DNA of 64,000 bases. It comes from Helicostylum pulchrum. Its lineage: Eukaryota; Mucoromycota; Mucoromycetes; Mucorales; Mucoraceae. The stretch spans positions 248,001 to 312,000 of the forward strand of contig JAIXMO010000035.1 in NCBI GenBank assembly GCA_025677825.1, in the 5' to 3' direction. Within the stretch, counting starts at the first letter, position 1. Each line of letters starts with the position of its first letter. Shown here piece by piece: positions 11,501 through 23,480 of the stretch. Below the pieces are notes generated by a model, which did no database searches, was not told the origin of the DNA, and was given only the letters and a program-made list of their open reading frames with translations. A program made the position numbers and the translations under genes.

Positions 11501-13471
11501 CCAATACCATACACTTCACATATTCGCTTAATAATTTCTAATACACCACTATCATGATTTTCCGAAATTAATCTATTACCAGATTTTGATAAACCTGTTC
11601 TACGGTGTTGTATCAGTAATGGCAGCATACGTTCTACGCTTTCATTCATTAACCAAGCAGCCTTTCTGTAATAACCAATAGATGAATAAATCAGCGACAT
11701 GGATGTTGTTATATTAATTTGATCCAATAAGGCCAATTCACTAATGTGTATCTCCCATATTTTCGTAACCCATTCCGCTATATCATGTCTTGGTAACCCA
11801 CTTTTTTTATACGATGCAAGTTCCGTTACCGACAAAAATGGTGTACTATCACTTTTAAACTTTTTTTCTTTTTCGTCTTGTCTTATCTTACCATGCACAA
11901 GTAATGCCATTGTCGATTCATTCCATCCGTTATTTAAATAAGCTGTAGTGAGCACTCTAGATACTTTTAAGCATGATTCCGCGTAGACTAAATCCGGTAC
12001 CGGAAAGTTTGCTGTTAAAGCCACTCGAGCATAATTCATAACTATTTTCGAATATGTTTCCACGATAACTGTTAATGTAGATCTTGGACCTCGAATTGTA
12101 GTGGTAGTAGTGTTGGCAGAAATCTGCTCTTCCTCTCCATCTATAGTATTTATGTCCGGTATAATTGGGTTTCTCGATACAATATGCTACTTTGTAAATG
12201 AGAGTAAATAAAAAAAATATACACAATAACAAGTATAATTTCTCTTACACCAATATCTTCCTGTAAATATTCTAAGAGAAGAGTAGCAGATATCCAACCT
12301 TCCATTGCGCTCGATAACCATAAAAAATCCGATGTTATCTTGGTCATTTCTATCGCTTGATCATAACTAGAGTCGATTAATAAATGTTGCTATAGTACGT
12401 ATACGTAAATACTTTACTAATTTACAGCATCGGGTAACCTTCCAGCTAATAAATAAAAATCCCCTAACAATTTCTTAATCCTACCAGGAGTTCGTTTTTT
12501 AGTTCTAACAGTTTCTCCAGTTGTAAGAGTAGAAGGTTGAAGTGAAGATCTTTTTAGGGAATTAGTTGAATTAGTTGGGGATATAGATAATGGTGGTGTA
12601 GAAAATCTTTGTTGACGAGGAGGGGTTTTACTACGAGGAGGCAGGTGTATCGTTGTGGGTAGAGGTGATTCAAGAACAGAAAGATTTTCTATACGATTTG
12701 CCTAAAACTAATTATTATTTGTTTGTTTATTTTTGAAAACTTACTAATATGGCAAACTGGTTTAATATTTCACTCGCAAAATCACAAATCATTGTACTCA
12801 TGTAAAAAGACATGTTTCCAACATTAGGTATCATAATTAGTCCTTTTGTATTATCCTCCTGAGTTTCGGTTGGGTCAAAAGCAAAGCATCTAGTTGCAAC
12901 TGCTGTTGGGTACTATAATAATAATAATAAGTACGATAAGAAATATCCCCTCCCCCCTTTTTTTTCTTTTAATATATATGAATATATACTTTATCCAAAT
13001 CCTGTTCAAACTGTTTGTATCCTTGACTTAAATCTTTATTTTTCCATTCTTGGCAATCCATAATTCCGATAACCTACTTGAAAAAAAAAATCATATCAAT
13101 AATGTATTTCCCATCGTGTTGTTAGAATTACTTGCCCCAAATATACGACGATGAGGTTGAAAATCCTCTAGCTCGGCGTGTTCACGAGTCCAATGGGTCA
13201 CAAACTGAAAATGCATTTGCCCTTCTTGAAATACTTGACTACTAAACATGGCTAAATAATGTCATTCAGTTGGTATGTTACACATGTTATGCAAATAATT
13301 GTTACCGCTTGCGCCTTTTTTTAAGTTAGGAGTAACGTCTCCAAGTCGAACAACGTTGAAGGTCTTTACTAGTTCAACGTATTTATAGAAGGTAGACTTT
13401 TTAATAGGAGAAACAGGTACTAGTAAAACACGCACTCTGCAATTCGAAGTAACATCTAATGCTAAATCCAT
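8533..13471 (-). CDS. TRS120: TRAPP-II complex subunit Trs120/TRAPPC9
   Basis: A large gene of about 15 exons. The N-terminus (C-R-V-R-V-L-L-V-P-V-S-P-I, then F-Y-K-Y-V-E-L-V-K) and the next exons (H-F-Q-F-V-T-H-W-T-R-E-H and R-R-I-F-G-V-I-G-I-M-D-C) match the Trs120 longin-like start. The long central exon (about 12.19-11.0 kb) carries the alpha-solenoid, with I-Y-S-S-I-G-Y-Y-R-K-A-A. The downstream exons are beta-rich Ig-like segments. Family role: Trs120 belongs to TRAPP-II, the nucleotide exchange factor for Rab11/Ypt31 at the trans-Golgi. An insert of about 80 residues rich in Ser, Thr and Pro (12.7-12.45 kb) lies between the N-terminal domain and the solenoid and is probably a disordered loop. 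The stop (TAA at 8535-8533) follows a plausible end in E-N-Y. Exon borders between 9.3 and 10.9 kb were not all checked base by base. Confidence 0.88.
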
Positions 13472-14184
13472 TGCTAAAAAGAAAATGGGTAAGATGGAAC
13501 AAAAAGTGAAGGAGCAAAAAAAAAATACGAAAAGTTAAACGAACGCGAATTGTATACATCATGTGTGACATCACTTGATCGCTACGAGCATGATAGGAAT
13601 GATCGGATCCTTTCTTGATTCATTGCATGGCTGGTCAAACACTTTACTTTATTATTAATTTAATGGGCTTATTTTTACATAATGTATATAAATGCTAGTA
13701 TCATTGTACGAGAAAGTCTACCGTTTAAATTAGACGCAAGTACTAAAGTGCATTCTAATATTCCACTTTATGAATAATTAAAAACACGACTTGACTATAA
13801 TAACATTGGAACGATCTGCCGTATGTTTATTAAGTTTACAATTTATCAAATCATATCTTGACGAGATTGAAAATATAGTTTAAAATACATATTAATGCAT
13901 AAATTTTGAAGTTTAATTGCGTTTGTATTTTGTTTAAAGATGCTTTTTCGCGGCATATTTTTTTACTTTTTTTTATATACTTTATTATTTTTCGCGATTA
14001 TCTCTCTGAAAATAGCTCAATAAGACCCATCACAGTTTAAAAGATATAAAATGTAACTCTATAAGCTCTATCGCACTTTTTTTTCTTTTTTTTTTGGTCT
14101 TTGCTTATCAAAAAATCAAATAAATTTCTTCAGAAAAAGCAAAACTGTAAACATCTCACGATATTCAAATAAAAGCAAAAGAAA
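13472..14184. other. Intergenic, about 0.7 kb
   Basis: This is the 5' flank of the Trs120 gene and the 3' flank of the tRNA. It is AT-rich with T homopolymers. No gene is seen. Confidence 0.6.
14177..14180 (-). terminator. Pol III T-tract terminator of tRNA-Val
   Basis: Four T on the minus strand, five bases past the tRNA 3' end, with a second T4 a few bases further. This fits RNA polymerase III termination. Confidence 0.6.
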
Positions 14185-14258
14185 TGATTTCTGCCAGACT
14201 TGAACTGGCGACCGTCTGCGTGTTAAGCAGACGTGATAACCGACTACACCAAGAAACC
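14185..14258 (-). tRNA. tRNA-Val (anticodon AAC)
   Basis: Read on the minus strand, all four stems fold. The acceptor is GGTTTCT with AGAAATC and discriminator A. The D arm is GTGT...TCAC-type. The anticodon stem TCTGC/GCAGA holds the loop TTAACAC (anticodon AAC). The T arm is GCCAG-TTCAAGT-CTGGC. The length is 74 nt without an intron, and no CCA is encoded, as usual for eukaryotes. Internal A and B boxes are recognisable. This is the only tRNA found in the window. Confidence 0.95.
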
Positions 14259-16116
14259 CTGTTGATTTTAAGACCAAAATGTAATATAAGTTGGCTATAA
14301 TTAAAGACGTAATAGTCACGTGAATGTCATGCTTTTATCACGTTTTAGCTCTTTCGCCTCTTGGAATGGGTTAATTTACAATAAAATTGGCCCTTCGAAA
14401 TTGCAAAGAAAGGCAAACAGCATGGCTGTGTCCAATGATAAAGATAGGAGAGATGCCGGACTTGGTCTAGGACACACTATATTGATATATTTCTTGTAAT
14501 CAGCCGCTTCTAGTAGTACGTCTGACAAATTCATAAAGGGAATCTGAGGGTCTACCAAAGCTCATTTGGAGAGGAGAAGTATGATTTCAGGAGCGAAAAT
14601 AAAATAAGTTTTTTGTCAGATATATATTTTCATATATATTTACACATACTTGATTATCTCACGACTGGTAAAAGTCGACTGCTAGACACTGCCTAATATG
14701 CCTAATATTGCTCATGGCGATATTTTATTGTGTTACAAAAAATACTTCGTTTGACACAAATATTTGGCAGCTACATGCTGTCAGGTACAAATGTAAGTTT
14801 ACATAAACACTTCTAAAAACATTCAAATAAACCCTATTTTAATCTTCACCCCTTGTCATTTCACTTTTATTAGCTTTAATGTCAATCATTTTAAAATATT
14901 AAGCATCTAAAGGGGATTTTTCTTCTGTAATGAACCAAACCCGGAGGTATTCAGTCTTCTGATAAAAAAAATTTAGCAGTTTATTGACTCGTTCTTTTGT
15001 TGAATATTGCCAGTAATTTCAATGGGTTTGTAAAAGCAATGACCAACTTTTGACGATTCTGATTTCTGGCGAGTATATTCTATCTTGGTGGGTTCTGTCT
15101 CCTTCTCCCCTGCCTCGTTTACGAGCGGTTAATGAAGTTTAACCTGCGTGTAATGGCACACCAACCATGCGGATATTGTAGGGGGATTGTATTGATGGTT
15201 CTCGACTCGGTAGTCTGCTCCAAGGAAAATAGTATCATTAAGTAGTTGTGTTGCTGTGGGCACTTGTCCGTTGGCACCATCCTTTATATATATTCACGTA
15301 TATGTATGAACGTGATGAGGCTTCAGCTAGTGTACCTCCTCGTGGTTATTCTTGGGAAACTTTCACTTTGGAAACTTTTTTTGTTTCCTTATTATAAAGG
15401 CCAAAGCACTAGTAACTTTTTTTTTAAAAAAGTAGTTGTTTGTCTTTACTTTTTAAAAGAAACCAGAAAAATAGAACTTATATACGGCAGTGATACCACG
15501 TATGACCTTCGTATGTTGAACGAGTTTAAGGTCACCAGAATAACAGCTCCCTTTGACCGCCCCAATATCTGAGAGAGGTTGTTATATTCTTGTGACTAAA
15601 TATAATATAAAACCATAATACTATATGTAAAAGAGATTAAAGACTTTCTGAAAAACATTTTTTATATAATCTCTTTTACCCTATCCTATCCTCCCAGGAA
15701 CTTTATACCGTTTCAAACTACTTTTATATGTTAGTTATAATTGAATTCGAAAGTCAAGTACATAGTAGATATAAACCCTAATTGATTTTTCCAAGTGAAA
15801 AAAAAGTGTCAATTAGACTTCGAACTTATGATCGAATGAGGTTGAAACAAGCGGGCCGTTTCTTTTAAAAAAAAGTTGTATGAGTGATAGTTGGATTGTA
15901 CTGTATCTACTTTGTACAGTTTTTTTTTACATCCGTATTTAAAGATATTTTTATAGTATAACTATTTCATTTAAATGAGGTGCTGTAAAAAAAAACCTGG
16001 TGCGAAAACCTGGTGCGTGTATCTTTCTCCATTGGGACTTTTTTTTCCCGCAATAAATCAGTTTTTATTTTTATTTTATTTCTTTCCCTCTTTATAGTAA
16101 CATAAATATAGATAAA
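14259..16116. other. Intergenic, about 1.9 kb
   Basis: The tRNA 5' flank and the promoter side of the mannosyltransferase gene. Open frames near 14376-14558 (-) and 15246-15572 (+) were examined and are not convincing. A pyrimidine-rich leader (about 16040-16095) precedes the mannosyltransferase ATG. No RNA gene or repeat was recognised. Confidence 0.5.
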
Positions 16117-17509
16117 ATGCCGGGCATGTTAAAGGTGTCGAGGAGACCAGTTATGATTATCGTATTTATTATGGTATTTTCATTTTTGTACTATATCTCT
16201 AGCAATCCTCAAGTCAACAAGTCGATGCAATCCACTACTTATTACACTGGTTATGATGAGAGAGCATGTCTTCCACAAAAGCATTTAGAAAAGAACCCAC
16301 CTACTAAAAGAGCGAAAGCAGCCATGGTTATTCTTGTTAGAAACAAGTAATGAAGAAGAAAAAATATATATATATGTACATGCGGTATCATCATCTCATC
16401 ATCGTTTTTTATATTTAGAGAACAAGACGCTATTGCAGAAACACTTGTTAATTTCCAAGATAAATTTAATCGTAATTTCGATTATCCATATGTATTTTTA
16501 AACGAAGAACCGTTTACAGAAGAGTTCAAGTCTGCTATGAGGGTAGCAGCACCGAAGGCAACTATGAAATTTGGACTAGTACCGAAGAGTCAATGGAGTT
16601 ATCCATCTTGGGTAGATCAAAAAAAGGCAAAGGTATCTCAAAAGAGTATGGATGATAGCGGTGTTCTCTATGCTGGATTAGAATCATACCATCATATGTG
16701 TAGATTTCAATCCGGGTTCTTTTTCGATCATCCTTTATTAGATGAGTAAGAGAAAGCAAAGAAAAGAAAAGAAACGAGAAAAAATAAAATAACTAAAATA
16801 TATGTATGTTAGATATGAATGGTACTGGCGTGTTGAACCAGGTGTCAAATTTTTCTGTGACATAACTTATGACCCATTTCTTCATATGGAAAAACATAAT
16901 AAGCAGTATGGATTTGTTGTGACATTAACCGAACTTGCGGATACTATTCCTACACTTTGGAAATACGTTGAAGATTATGCACAATCAAGACGTATCGATA
17001 TTTCATCTGAAACAAGTAAACTTTTATTTCCTTATTTTAGAGATCAAGCGACTGGTGATTTCAACTTGTGTCACTTTTGGTCAAACTTTGAAATCGCTTC
17101 ACTCAATTTATGGAGAAGCCCGCAATACCGTGATTTCTTTAATTATTTAGATCAAACCGGAAACTTTTTTTATGAAAGATGGGGAGATGCTCCAGGTTTG
17201 TGTTGTTTATTACAAAATAAGCTTTTTTTTCTTTCTGTATTAACTTTTTATATATATATAGTTCATTCTTTAGCTGCTGGTTTATTTTTAACAACAGATC
17301 AAATCCATTACTTTGAAGATATTGGATATCAACATGATTTGTATAGACATTGTCCTTCGAAAAAGAGTAAATTGGGTTGCAGATGTGATTGCCCTGTAGG
17401 AACAACTAAAGAGAGTATTGATCATGATAATTATGATGATACATGTCTTCCTAAATGGTTAAAGCATGTTAAAGATGTAGAAAAAAAGAAAGTCAATTGG
17501 TGGTTATAA
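16117..17509 (+). CDS. Golgi alpha-1,2-mannosyltransferase, GT15 (Kre2/Mnt1/Ktr) family
   Basis: Four exons (16117-16346, 16419-16745, 16813-17195, 17262-17509) give 395 residues. It is a type II membrane protein: a short basic N-terminus, one transmembrane anchor at about residues 12-28 (M-I-I-V-F-I-M-V-F-S-F-L-Y-Y), then a lumenal catalytic domain. GT15 hallmarks are K-A-A-M-V-I-L-V-R-N, Y-E-W-Y-W-R-V-E-P-G-V-K-F, Y-G-F-V-V-T-L-T-E and N-F-E-I-A-S-L-N-L-W-R-S, then F-F-Y-E-R-W-G-D-A-P-V-H-S. A cysteine-rich end (C-R-C-D-C-P) follows. Family reaction: transfer of mannose from GDP-mannose in alpha-1,2 linkage onto O- or N-linked glycans of secreted and wall proteins. Which Ktr/Kre2 paralogue it matches cannot be told. 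Confidence 0.95.
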
Positions 17510-19752
17510 TTAAAGTAAATAAATAAAAACTACAGCAGTAATGTGTCATTCCGTTGCTGCTAGTCTATATTTGGTCTTTTTTTTTATAATAGTCGAGTAT
17601 GTTTTTGGAATTGCCGGTGTTATCATTCATTTGTATAATAATAAAAAAAAGGCTAAGCAAGAGAGAGAGAGAGGGTGCCTTTCAAATTTTGTGCCGTCAA
17701 CAAGTTTCATCTCTTTGATGACAAAAAAAGTCATTTACTTTATCGGTGTACAAAAAAAAAGTTTCTGGTACATTTGAACGAAAAAAATAGTTCACACATG
17801 ACGTACAAACCCTTGTGGCTTCTAAAGAGAACAGGTAAAAAGAAATGGCTTTTAGCGTAACAAAAACAATGAGTAAGAGTTAGATAAAATTTGCTACTAA
17901 ACAACCCGCTTATCTTTTTTTTTTTGACAGTAAAGAACTTTTTTTTTTCTCGTATGTTTGATACTTGTCAGTGCCACCAATACGTTTATTTTTTCTGCAC
18001 ATATGACCCATCTACTCTTTTTTCTTTTTCTTTGTAATCGGTGCCAAGTACCCGCCTGTTTCACCACAGCCAAAAGAAATAATAATATTACAATCTATTG
18101 AGTAAACATCATATGTAAAAGGGGGGACAAAGCGGCTTATCATCAACATAATCTAAGGCTTTGTGTCATTATGGCACATGATTACGTTTGATGAAGGTGC
18201 AAAACCATACCTTATTTTATCGCTTATATACATATTTAGAGTACTTTCCTTAAAGAAGTTTATTTATTCAGACTATCTATTCGGTCAGATATGATCTATT
18301 ATGATAAGAAGGTATCTTTCGATCTCGAGTTTTTATTCGTCTTTTTTTTATATATCAATCTTTTCCATTATTTGGGTCCAGGCCCAAACATATATTCATG
18401 TTCACGGACAAAGTGTAACGTCTATTACTAACTTGCGCATAATTTCCAGGGTTTACTTGAATTGTATCATTAACATACAGCAACCATATGTGGGAATTAC
18501 GTGCACCGGTTTAACGCACCGGATTTATATACATAAAACAAAAAGAAAAAAAGAAAGTTTATTTATTTTTTATGTCATCATTTGAGTTCAAGGGAATCCC
18601 TTCAGTGGGTCTTTTGTTGGTTGCTTCGTATTTTATGAGAACGTTTTCATAACTACATGTCACTCATATCACATATATAACTGATTTTATTTGCTGGTAA
18701 TACCAATATATGTGTCTTTGTTTTTCGCTTGCGGGAAAAGAGTAGTTAACATGGGACTTATATTACTCTTTCGCCATGAGATCGATGGAAAATAACGTCT
18801 TACAAAAGAATAAACTGTGAATTGAATCCAATCCATATCTTGGGAATATGCTTGGACCAATGGTTTCCGGTGTAAATATTTGTTGGTGTAAAGCAGTTGC
18901 AGCGGAACAACTTTTTTTTTTTTTTTTTGAAATGACTCAATTTCCTGTCATTAAACGCATGTTCAGAGGGTTTTGAATGCTGCCTTACTTTTCAATCGCA
19001 ATTTGTTCTCCAGTTAATTGGAATCCAACTCGTATTAAATACAGAGAAACGATTCTTAGAGAACCGACGGTGGATTGAATAAAAGTGAGGGTTTGACTTG
19101 CTAATTGGAAAAATAACTCTGAATATATTTAATGTATATTACTTTTTTTTTCACGCGTCTTGCTCATAGAATTAAATCCTTGTAATTTTTTCTTTTTTGT
19201 TGAAATTCTATTACACAGTCGATTTACACGGTCGATGTACACGGTCGATTAAGGTGTGACGAATTACCTTTTTGTTCGCGGTATCCGTTTGCACCGACAT
19301 TTCACAAGAAAAATTTCTTTTGAAAGGTGTACACATACTACAATACTTACCAATTCACTGCTAAAAAGAAAAGGATAAAATAGAATAAGTAGGTTGGTTT
19401 AATCATGATAGAGGGTATCTGTATAATCATCATCATGACATATTTAACTATATATTTTTTTCACACTTGTAATTACACGTCAATCTCATTTTTGCAAGTA
19501 TACATTTGTATTAAAAAAACCCATACTTATTGTTCTCGCGCATTAGCTTGGACGGACGGGATTGTACTCTGTAATGAAAAAAAAAAAGTTTCTTTCTTTA
19601 TTGTGCGAGGGTAAATATTATGTTTACAAGAGAAAAAAACTATGTAGATAAAAATACAAATGATACGAATCCAGCTCGATCCTTATTATTTTTTACATAA
19701 AAAAAAAAAAAATGCGTTAAAAAAAAGGGTAAAGGGTATAAATATATATTAT
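17510..19752. other. Intergenic between convergent genes, about 2.2 kb
   Basis: Homopolymers, short AT repeats and scattered open frames of poor composition. One short repeat-like stretch near 19215-19252 reads ACAGTCGATTTACACGGTCG then TGTACACGGTCGATT. No gene or RNA was recognised. Confidence 0.5.
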
Positions 19753-21349
19753 TTAATCCAAAGAAAGTGTACGTTCAACAAGATGTCTAGGCATTGATGA
19801 TCTTTGATTATTAGAGTTTACTACACACCCGTAAAAAAAATTAAGATAAAATTTCTTTTGTTTGTTTGACTTTTTTTTAACTTACAATGAGGTTTCAGTC
19901 CTTTACCAAAATTTAAAAATAAAATGAGCGCATTGACAATTGTCAATACTACTAATACCAACGATACACTCGCTAAATAAAAAACGTTAATTAAACTTTC
20001 TTTTTTTTTTTTACAAAGCAAAAAAAAAAAAGATGTTACCAAAAAACGTTAAAAATTCCCTGACAAATTTATACTTTTCAACCTGAGTTGGGTCGTAGAT
20101 TCTATAAATTTTAAAAACGAAATAGGCAATACCGGCGAGCATACCCGTAAAAAAGAGGGCCATTAACCATTTTGATTCACGCCTAATCTAAAATACACAC
20201 GAAAAAAAAAAAAGAAAAAAGAATGTGAATACAAAAAAAAAAAAATGGGTTACTACTAATATTAAAAAGCTTATTTACGGCATAGACAGCTAATAACAGG
20301 AATAAACATGTCAAAGGAAGCGCGACAATTGTAAGAGCGAATTCACTATCTTCTGGCCTTAACACAAGTACCAGATATTGAATAGAATAGCCCAAAAAGA
20401 AGAAGAAATCGATTTTTAAAATAGTTAAAATGATTTGATACCATCGATACATGTCTAATAAGTAGTTAGTAACAAATAAAGCCAAAAAAAAAAAATGAAT
20501 GATCAAGTTTTACTTCTTATTTCTGGGTCAGCACCAATTTTCTTGTAAATCTTCCAACCGAATTCTTGATATAATCTGGCGCCAATATAAAAATATAACA
20601 ATTGACAGACGCCAGTAATGACGGCTACCGTAATTAGTAATCGATTAATTAAAAAAGTTAAAGAAGACGCCAATTCTTCTAAATCAGGGTCTTTTGAATC
20701 TAATGCGTCCGCTATTTGTTTGAACTGGAATACTGCATAGACAAAGCAACAAATATTAAATAACAAAAATGCAATCACTTGAATTGTATTTTGTGCACGG
20801 ACCTAAAAAACAATCATTGTCAGTTCATTTATTATTATTAAAAAACACACATACTTACAGCGTCCCAAGCAAGAAAGACTTGAAATACTTGAGAGAAAAT
20901 AAATATCATTAAATAAACTGGGATACCTAAACCAAGGTTATTTGTTGAAAATCTTTTTAAAAGAGGAGTAAAATATATACAAAAAAAAAAGAAAAAAAAA
21001 GGAGAAAGTAGAGAGTTCAAATTGAATACATATATAAAAAAAAGAATTTACATATATTATGTGTGTCCTTACTGTGTATGATAAAACTTTGAGAAAATAG
21101 TTGCCTCTAACGCAATCACAATGATGGCTTCAAAAATAGACAGCATGACCAAAAATACTGAATTGGTTGAATTAGACCAAAACTATTAATAAAATTAGTT
21201 TTTTTTTTTTTTTAAAAAAAAAATCATTTCCATTATTTATTTACATTGAAGCGAACTTCTGTTCTTTGTTCTCGACTAATATCAAACATTTTTCGAGATG
21301 ATGGTTGTTCACCGTCAAAACTAGGATCAGTAAAGTTTTCTGTAGACAT
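19753..21349 (-). CDS. Eight-helix Golgi-type membrane protein, UPF0658 family
   Basis: A multi-exon gene encoding roughly 330 residues with about eight hydrophobic helices. These include V-F-L-V-M-L-S-I-F-E-A-I-I-V, G-I-P-V-Y-L-M-I-F-I-F-S-Q, I-Q-V-I-A-F-L-L-F-N-I-C-C, L-L-I-T-V-A-V-I-T-G-V, then four more up to V-L-V-V-L-T-I-V-N-A-L-I-L. The segment F-L-A-W-D-A-V-R-A-Q-N-T-I-Q after helix 2 and R-R-E-S-K-W before helix 7 resemble the fungal UPF0658 Golgi membrane proteins (S. pombe C1952.10c type). The biochemical function of that family is unknown. The N-terminus (residues 1-35) is hydrophilic. The C-terminus ends in a basic, Ser-rich tail. A CA repeat lies just upstream of the ATG, in the likely 5' leader. 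Confidence 0.75.
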
Positions 21350-21374
21350 TGGTTTATTATAATTATTTTTTTCT

Positions 21375-21411
<37 letters not shown>

Positions 21412-21966
21412 AATCTACAAGAAAGAAAAATATCTTTTTTTTTTGCCCAAACAGGGACAGCAGAAAAAAAAAAGGGCGAAAATGCCAAGTGAAGAAAAGC
21501 AAGTTTCCCAAACTTTTTTACCTTCAATCCACGTCATCAAATAAAAAATAAAATAAAAAGTTTTTCCCTTATGTAGCAAAAGCGAGTATTCAGTTACACT
21601 GGTGATACAACACAACAAACATAACGAAAACCTATAGTAGACGGAAACCGGAATGATTTTTTTTTTTTTTTTGAGCATGTGAGCTATAAGTTCCCTCTTA
21701 TTGTGTGTATATATTTTCTTCTTTTTTTTTTTTTTTTTTTCTTCTTTCTTTTTTCTTTATAGTTTTACCTTTTCTTAATTTTTTTTTACAATAAAAAAAA
21801 AAGCAACTAAAAACAAAGCTAGCATCTTTACACACGCACTTGTATACATTCGTATATATATTCTCTTTTTTTTTTAAAAAAAAGAATCAAAAAACCTCTC
21901 ACTTTTTATATAAACTCACTTTTTTACACCAAAAAAAAAACAATAAAAAAATAAAATAAAATAAAA
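21350..21966. promoter_or_regulatory. Divergent promoter region with CA/GT microsatellite
   Basis: The region between the UPF0658 gene (-) and the ankyrin gene (+). A GT repeat of about 28 bases (about 21381-21408) lies 30 bases upstream of the minus-strand ATG. T runs of 12 or more bases follow near 21660 and 21725. The plus-strand ATG is preceded by an A-rich leader. Confidence 0.6.
21381..21408. repeat. (GT)n microsatellite
   Basis: About 14 uninterrupted GT units (CA on the minus strand) inside the presumed 5' leader of the UPF0658 gene. Confidence 0.9.
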
Positions 21967-23480
21967 ATGTCTACCATTACCGTGGTATCACAACATGCAT
22001 CAACTAAACCGTGCACGTCTGCAAGTTGTTGTTCACCTTCTCGCCTTTGGAGAAACATTCAATTGTTAATTAATGGCGATCAAAGAGAAGAATTCCGTAA
22101 ACTTATTGGAGATCAAAGCAAGTTACCACACGTAGTTCGAGTACTGTTAACCAGTAGATTATCAAATAATCCACTTGTGTATAGTAAGCCGATGACCCAA
22201 ATTGACCGTCGCCTTACTGATAAATTTGGAAGATTATCAGCCACAGATTTGAACGCGCTCGAGATTGCATTATTACAAAGACATGATCATATTGCTTACA
22301 CTATTGTTTTAGTTTTGAAACGAAATGCTACCCCTGCTGAAGTAAACCAATTCTTGAATCATCAATGGGGAAAAGAAAAGCTTACTGCTTTACATTTAGC
22401 TTCTTTCTGGGGTATGTCCAAGCTTGTACGACTTATGTTGGACCTAGGTGCCGACCCATTGACTCAAAACAATCGTCAACTCAGACCAATCGATTGTACC
22501 ACCAACTCTGATATAATCTCCATTTTACGACAAGCATCTCAACCACCACCTCAACCACCAACTCCTGTTATTACAAAGCGTCCAAGTTTATTATTAAAGA
22601 AGGCAGAAAAATCTTTAATTCGTAGTAGTCCTGTTTATTATGAAATTGATAGAACTCCAGTAATGTCACCTCTCTCATTCTCGTCTTCTTCATCATCTTC
22701 ATCTTCTTTATCTTCCTTTGATTATCATTGGACACCTCCCAATTCTCCATTACCTCCTCCTTGCTCTGATCTATTATCTCCCTTGGTACATCAAATGAAG
22801 TTAACTGACGAAGAAGAAGATCAAGTTGTTGTTATTGAAGAAGAAAGACCAGGTTGCTTTCCTCGTCATACTAGTAGTCATACTATTATCATGAATGATA
22901 ACAAACAACAGGCTGTGTCACAGAAACCAAAGAAAGTTCATTTCGACCCTCAGACCATTTTAATAGATGCTTGTATTCGCGGTTATAAAGATGAAATGAT
23001 GGAAATAATCGATGATACTATCGATTGTAACGACATCAGAGATCTCCAAAACAGAAGTCTTTTGCACCTTTCATTATTATTTGGCCACCTAGACATTTTT
23101 GATTATTTACATGACAAAGTTGATATCAACCTTGCTGACCAAGATGGTAAGTTTTGATTACAAAAACATTTTTACTAGTTTATAACTAAAAAAAAAAAAA
23201 AATTTAGGTTGGACGTGTCTTCATTATGCTGCAGCTCTAGGGTTATGGCGATCCCTTCAATTTCTCACGTCACTCGCTCATTGTAATGTCAATGCACGGA
23301 CCAATCATGGATTAAAGGTCGAGGATTGCCCAGAAACTGATTTTGATAGAAGAAAGTGTAAATGTAAGTCATAAAAAAAATACACTTTTTTTGCCAAAAA
23401 TTCTAATTATAAATTATTATTATTTAGTCCTTATTGATAAAACACTGAATCAAAACAATGTCAAGTACATCACAAAGTAA
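21967..23480 (+). CDS. Ankyrin-repeat protein with RVxF motif, MYPT-like PP1 regulatory subunit
   Basis: Three exons (21967-23146, 23208-23363, 23428-23480), 462 residues. There are two ankyrin blocks. The first (about residues 138-170) has L-T-A-L-H-L-A-S-F-W-G and D-L-G-A-D-P. The second (about residues 360-430) has R-S-L-L-H-L-S-L-L-F-G-H-L and G-W-T-C-L-H-Y-A-A-A-L-G. Immediately before the second block lies K-P-K-K-V-H-F-D-P, which fits the RVxF PP1-docking consensus. The order RVxF, then a short linker, then ankyrins is that of myosin phosphatase targeting subunits (MYPT1: K-V-K-F before the ankyrins). Between the blocks are a poly-Ser tract, Pro-rich S-P/T-P sites and an acidic patch. 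Inference: a protein phosphatase 1 targeting subunit. Other ankyrin scaffolds remain possible. Confidence 0.75.

Noticed and set aside
14376..14558. Minus-strand open frame of 60 codons near the tRNA
   Set aside because: Has a few protein-like words, but no domain, no splice partners and the flanks are AT-rich non-coding.
15246..15572. Plus-strand open frame of 108 codons
   Set aside because: Hydrophobic, low complexity and without codon structure; it reads through homopolymers. Probably chance.
18301..18585. Plus-strand open frame in the 17.5-19.7 kb spacer
   Set aside because: Composition is dominated by Ile/Tyr/Phe from AT-rich DNA; no domain and no neighbouring splice sites.
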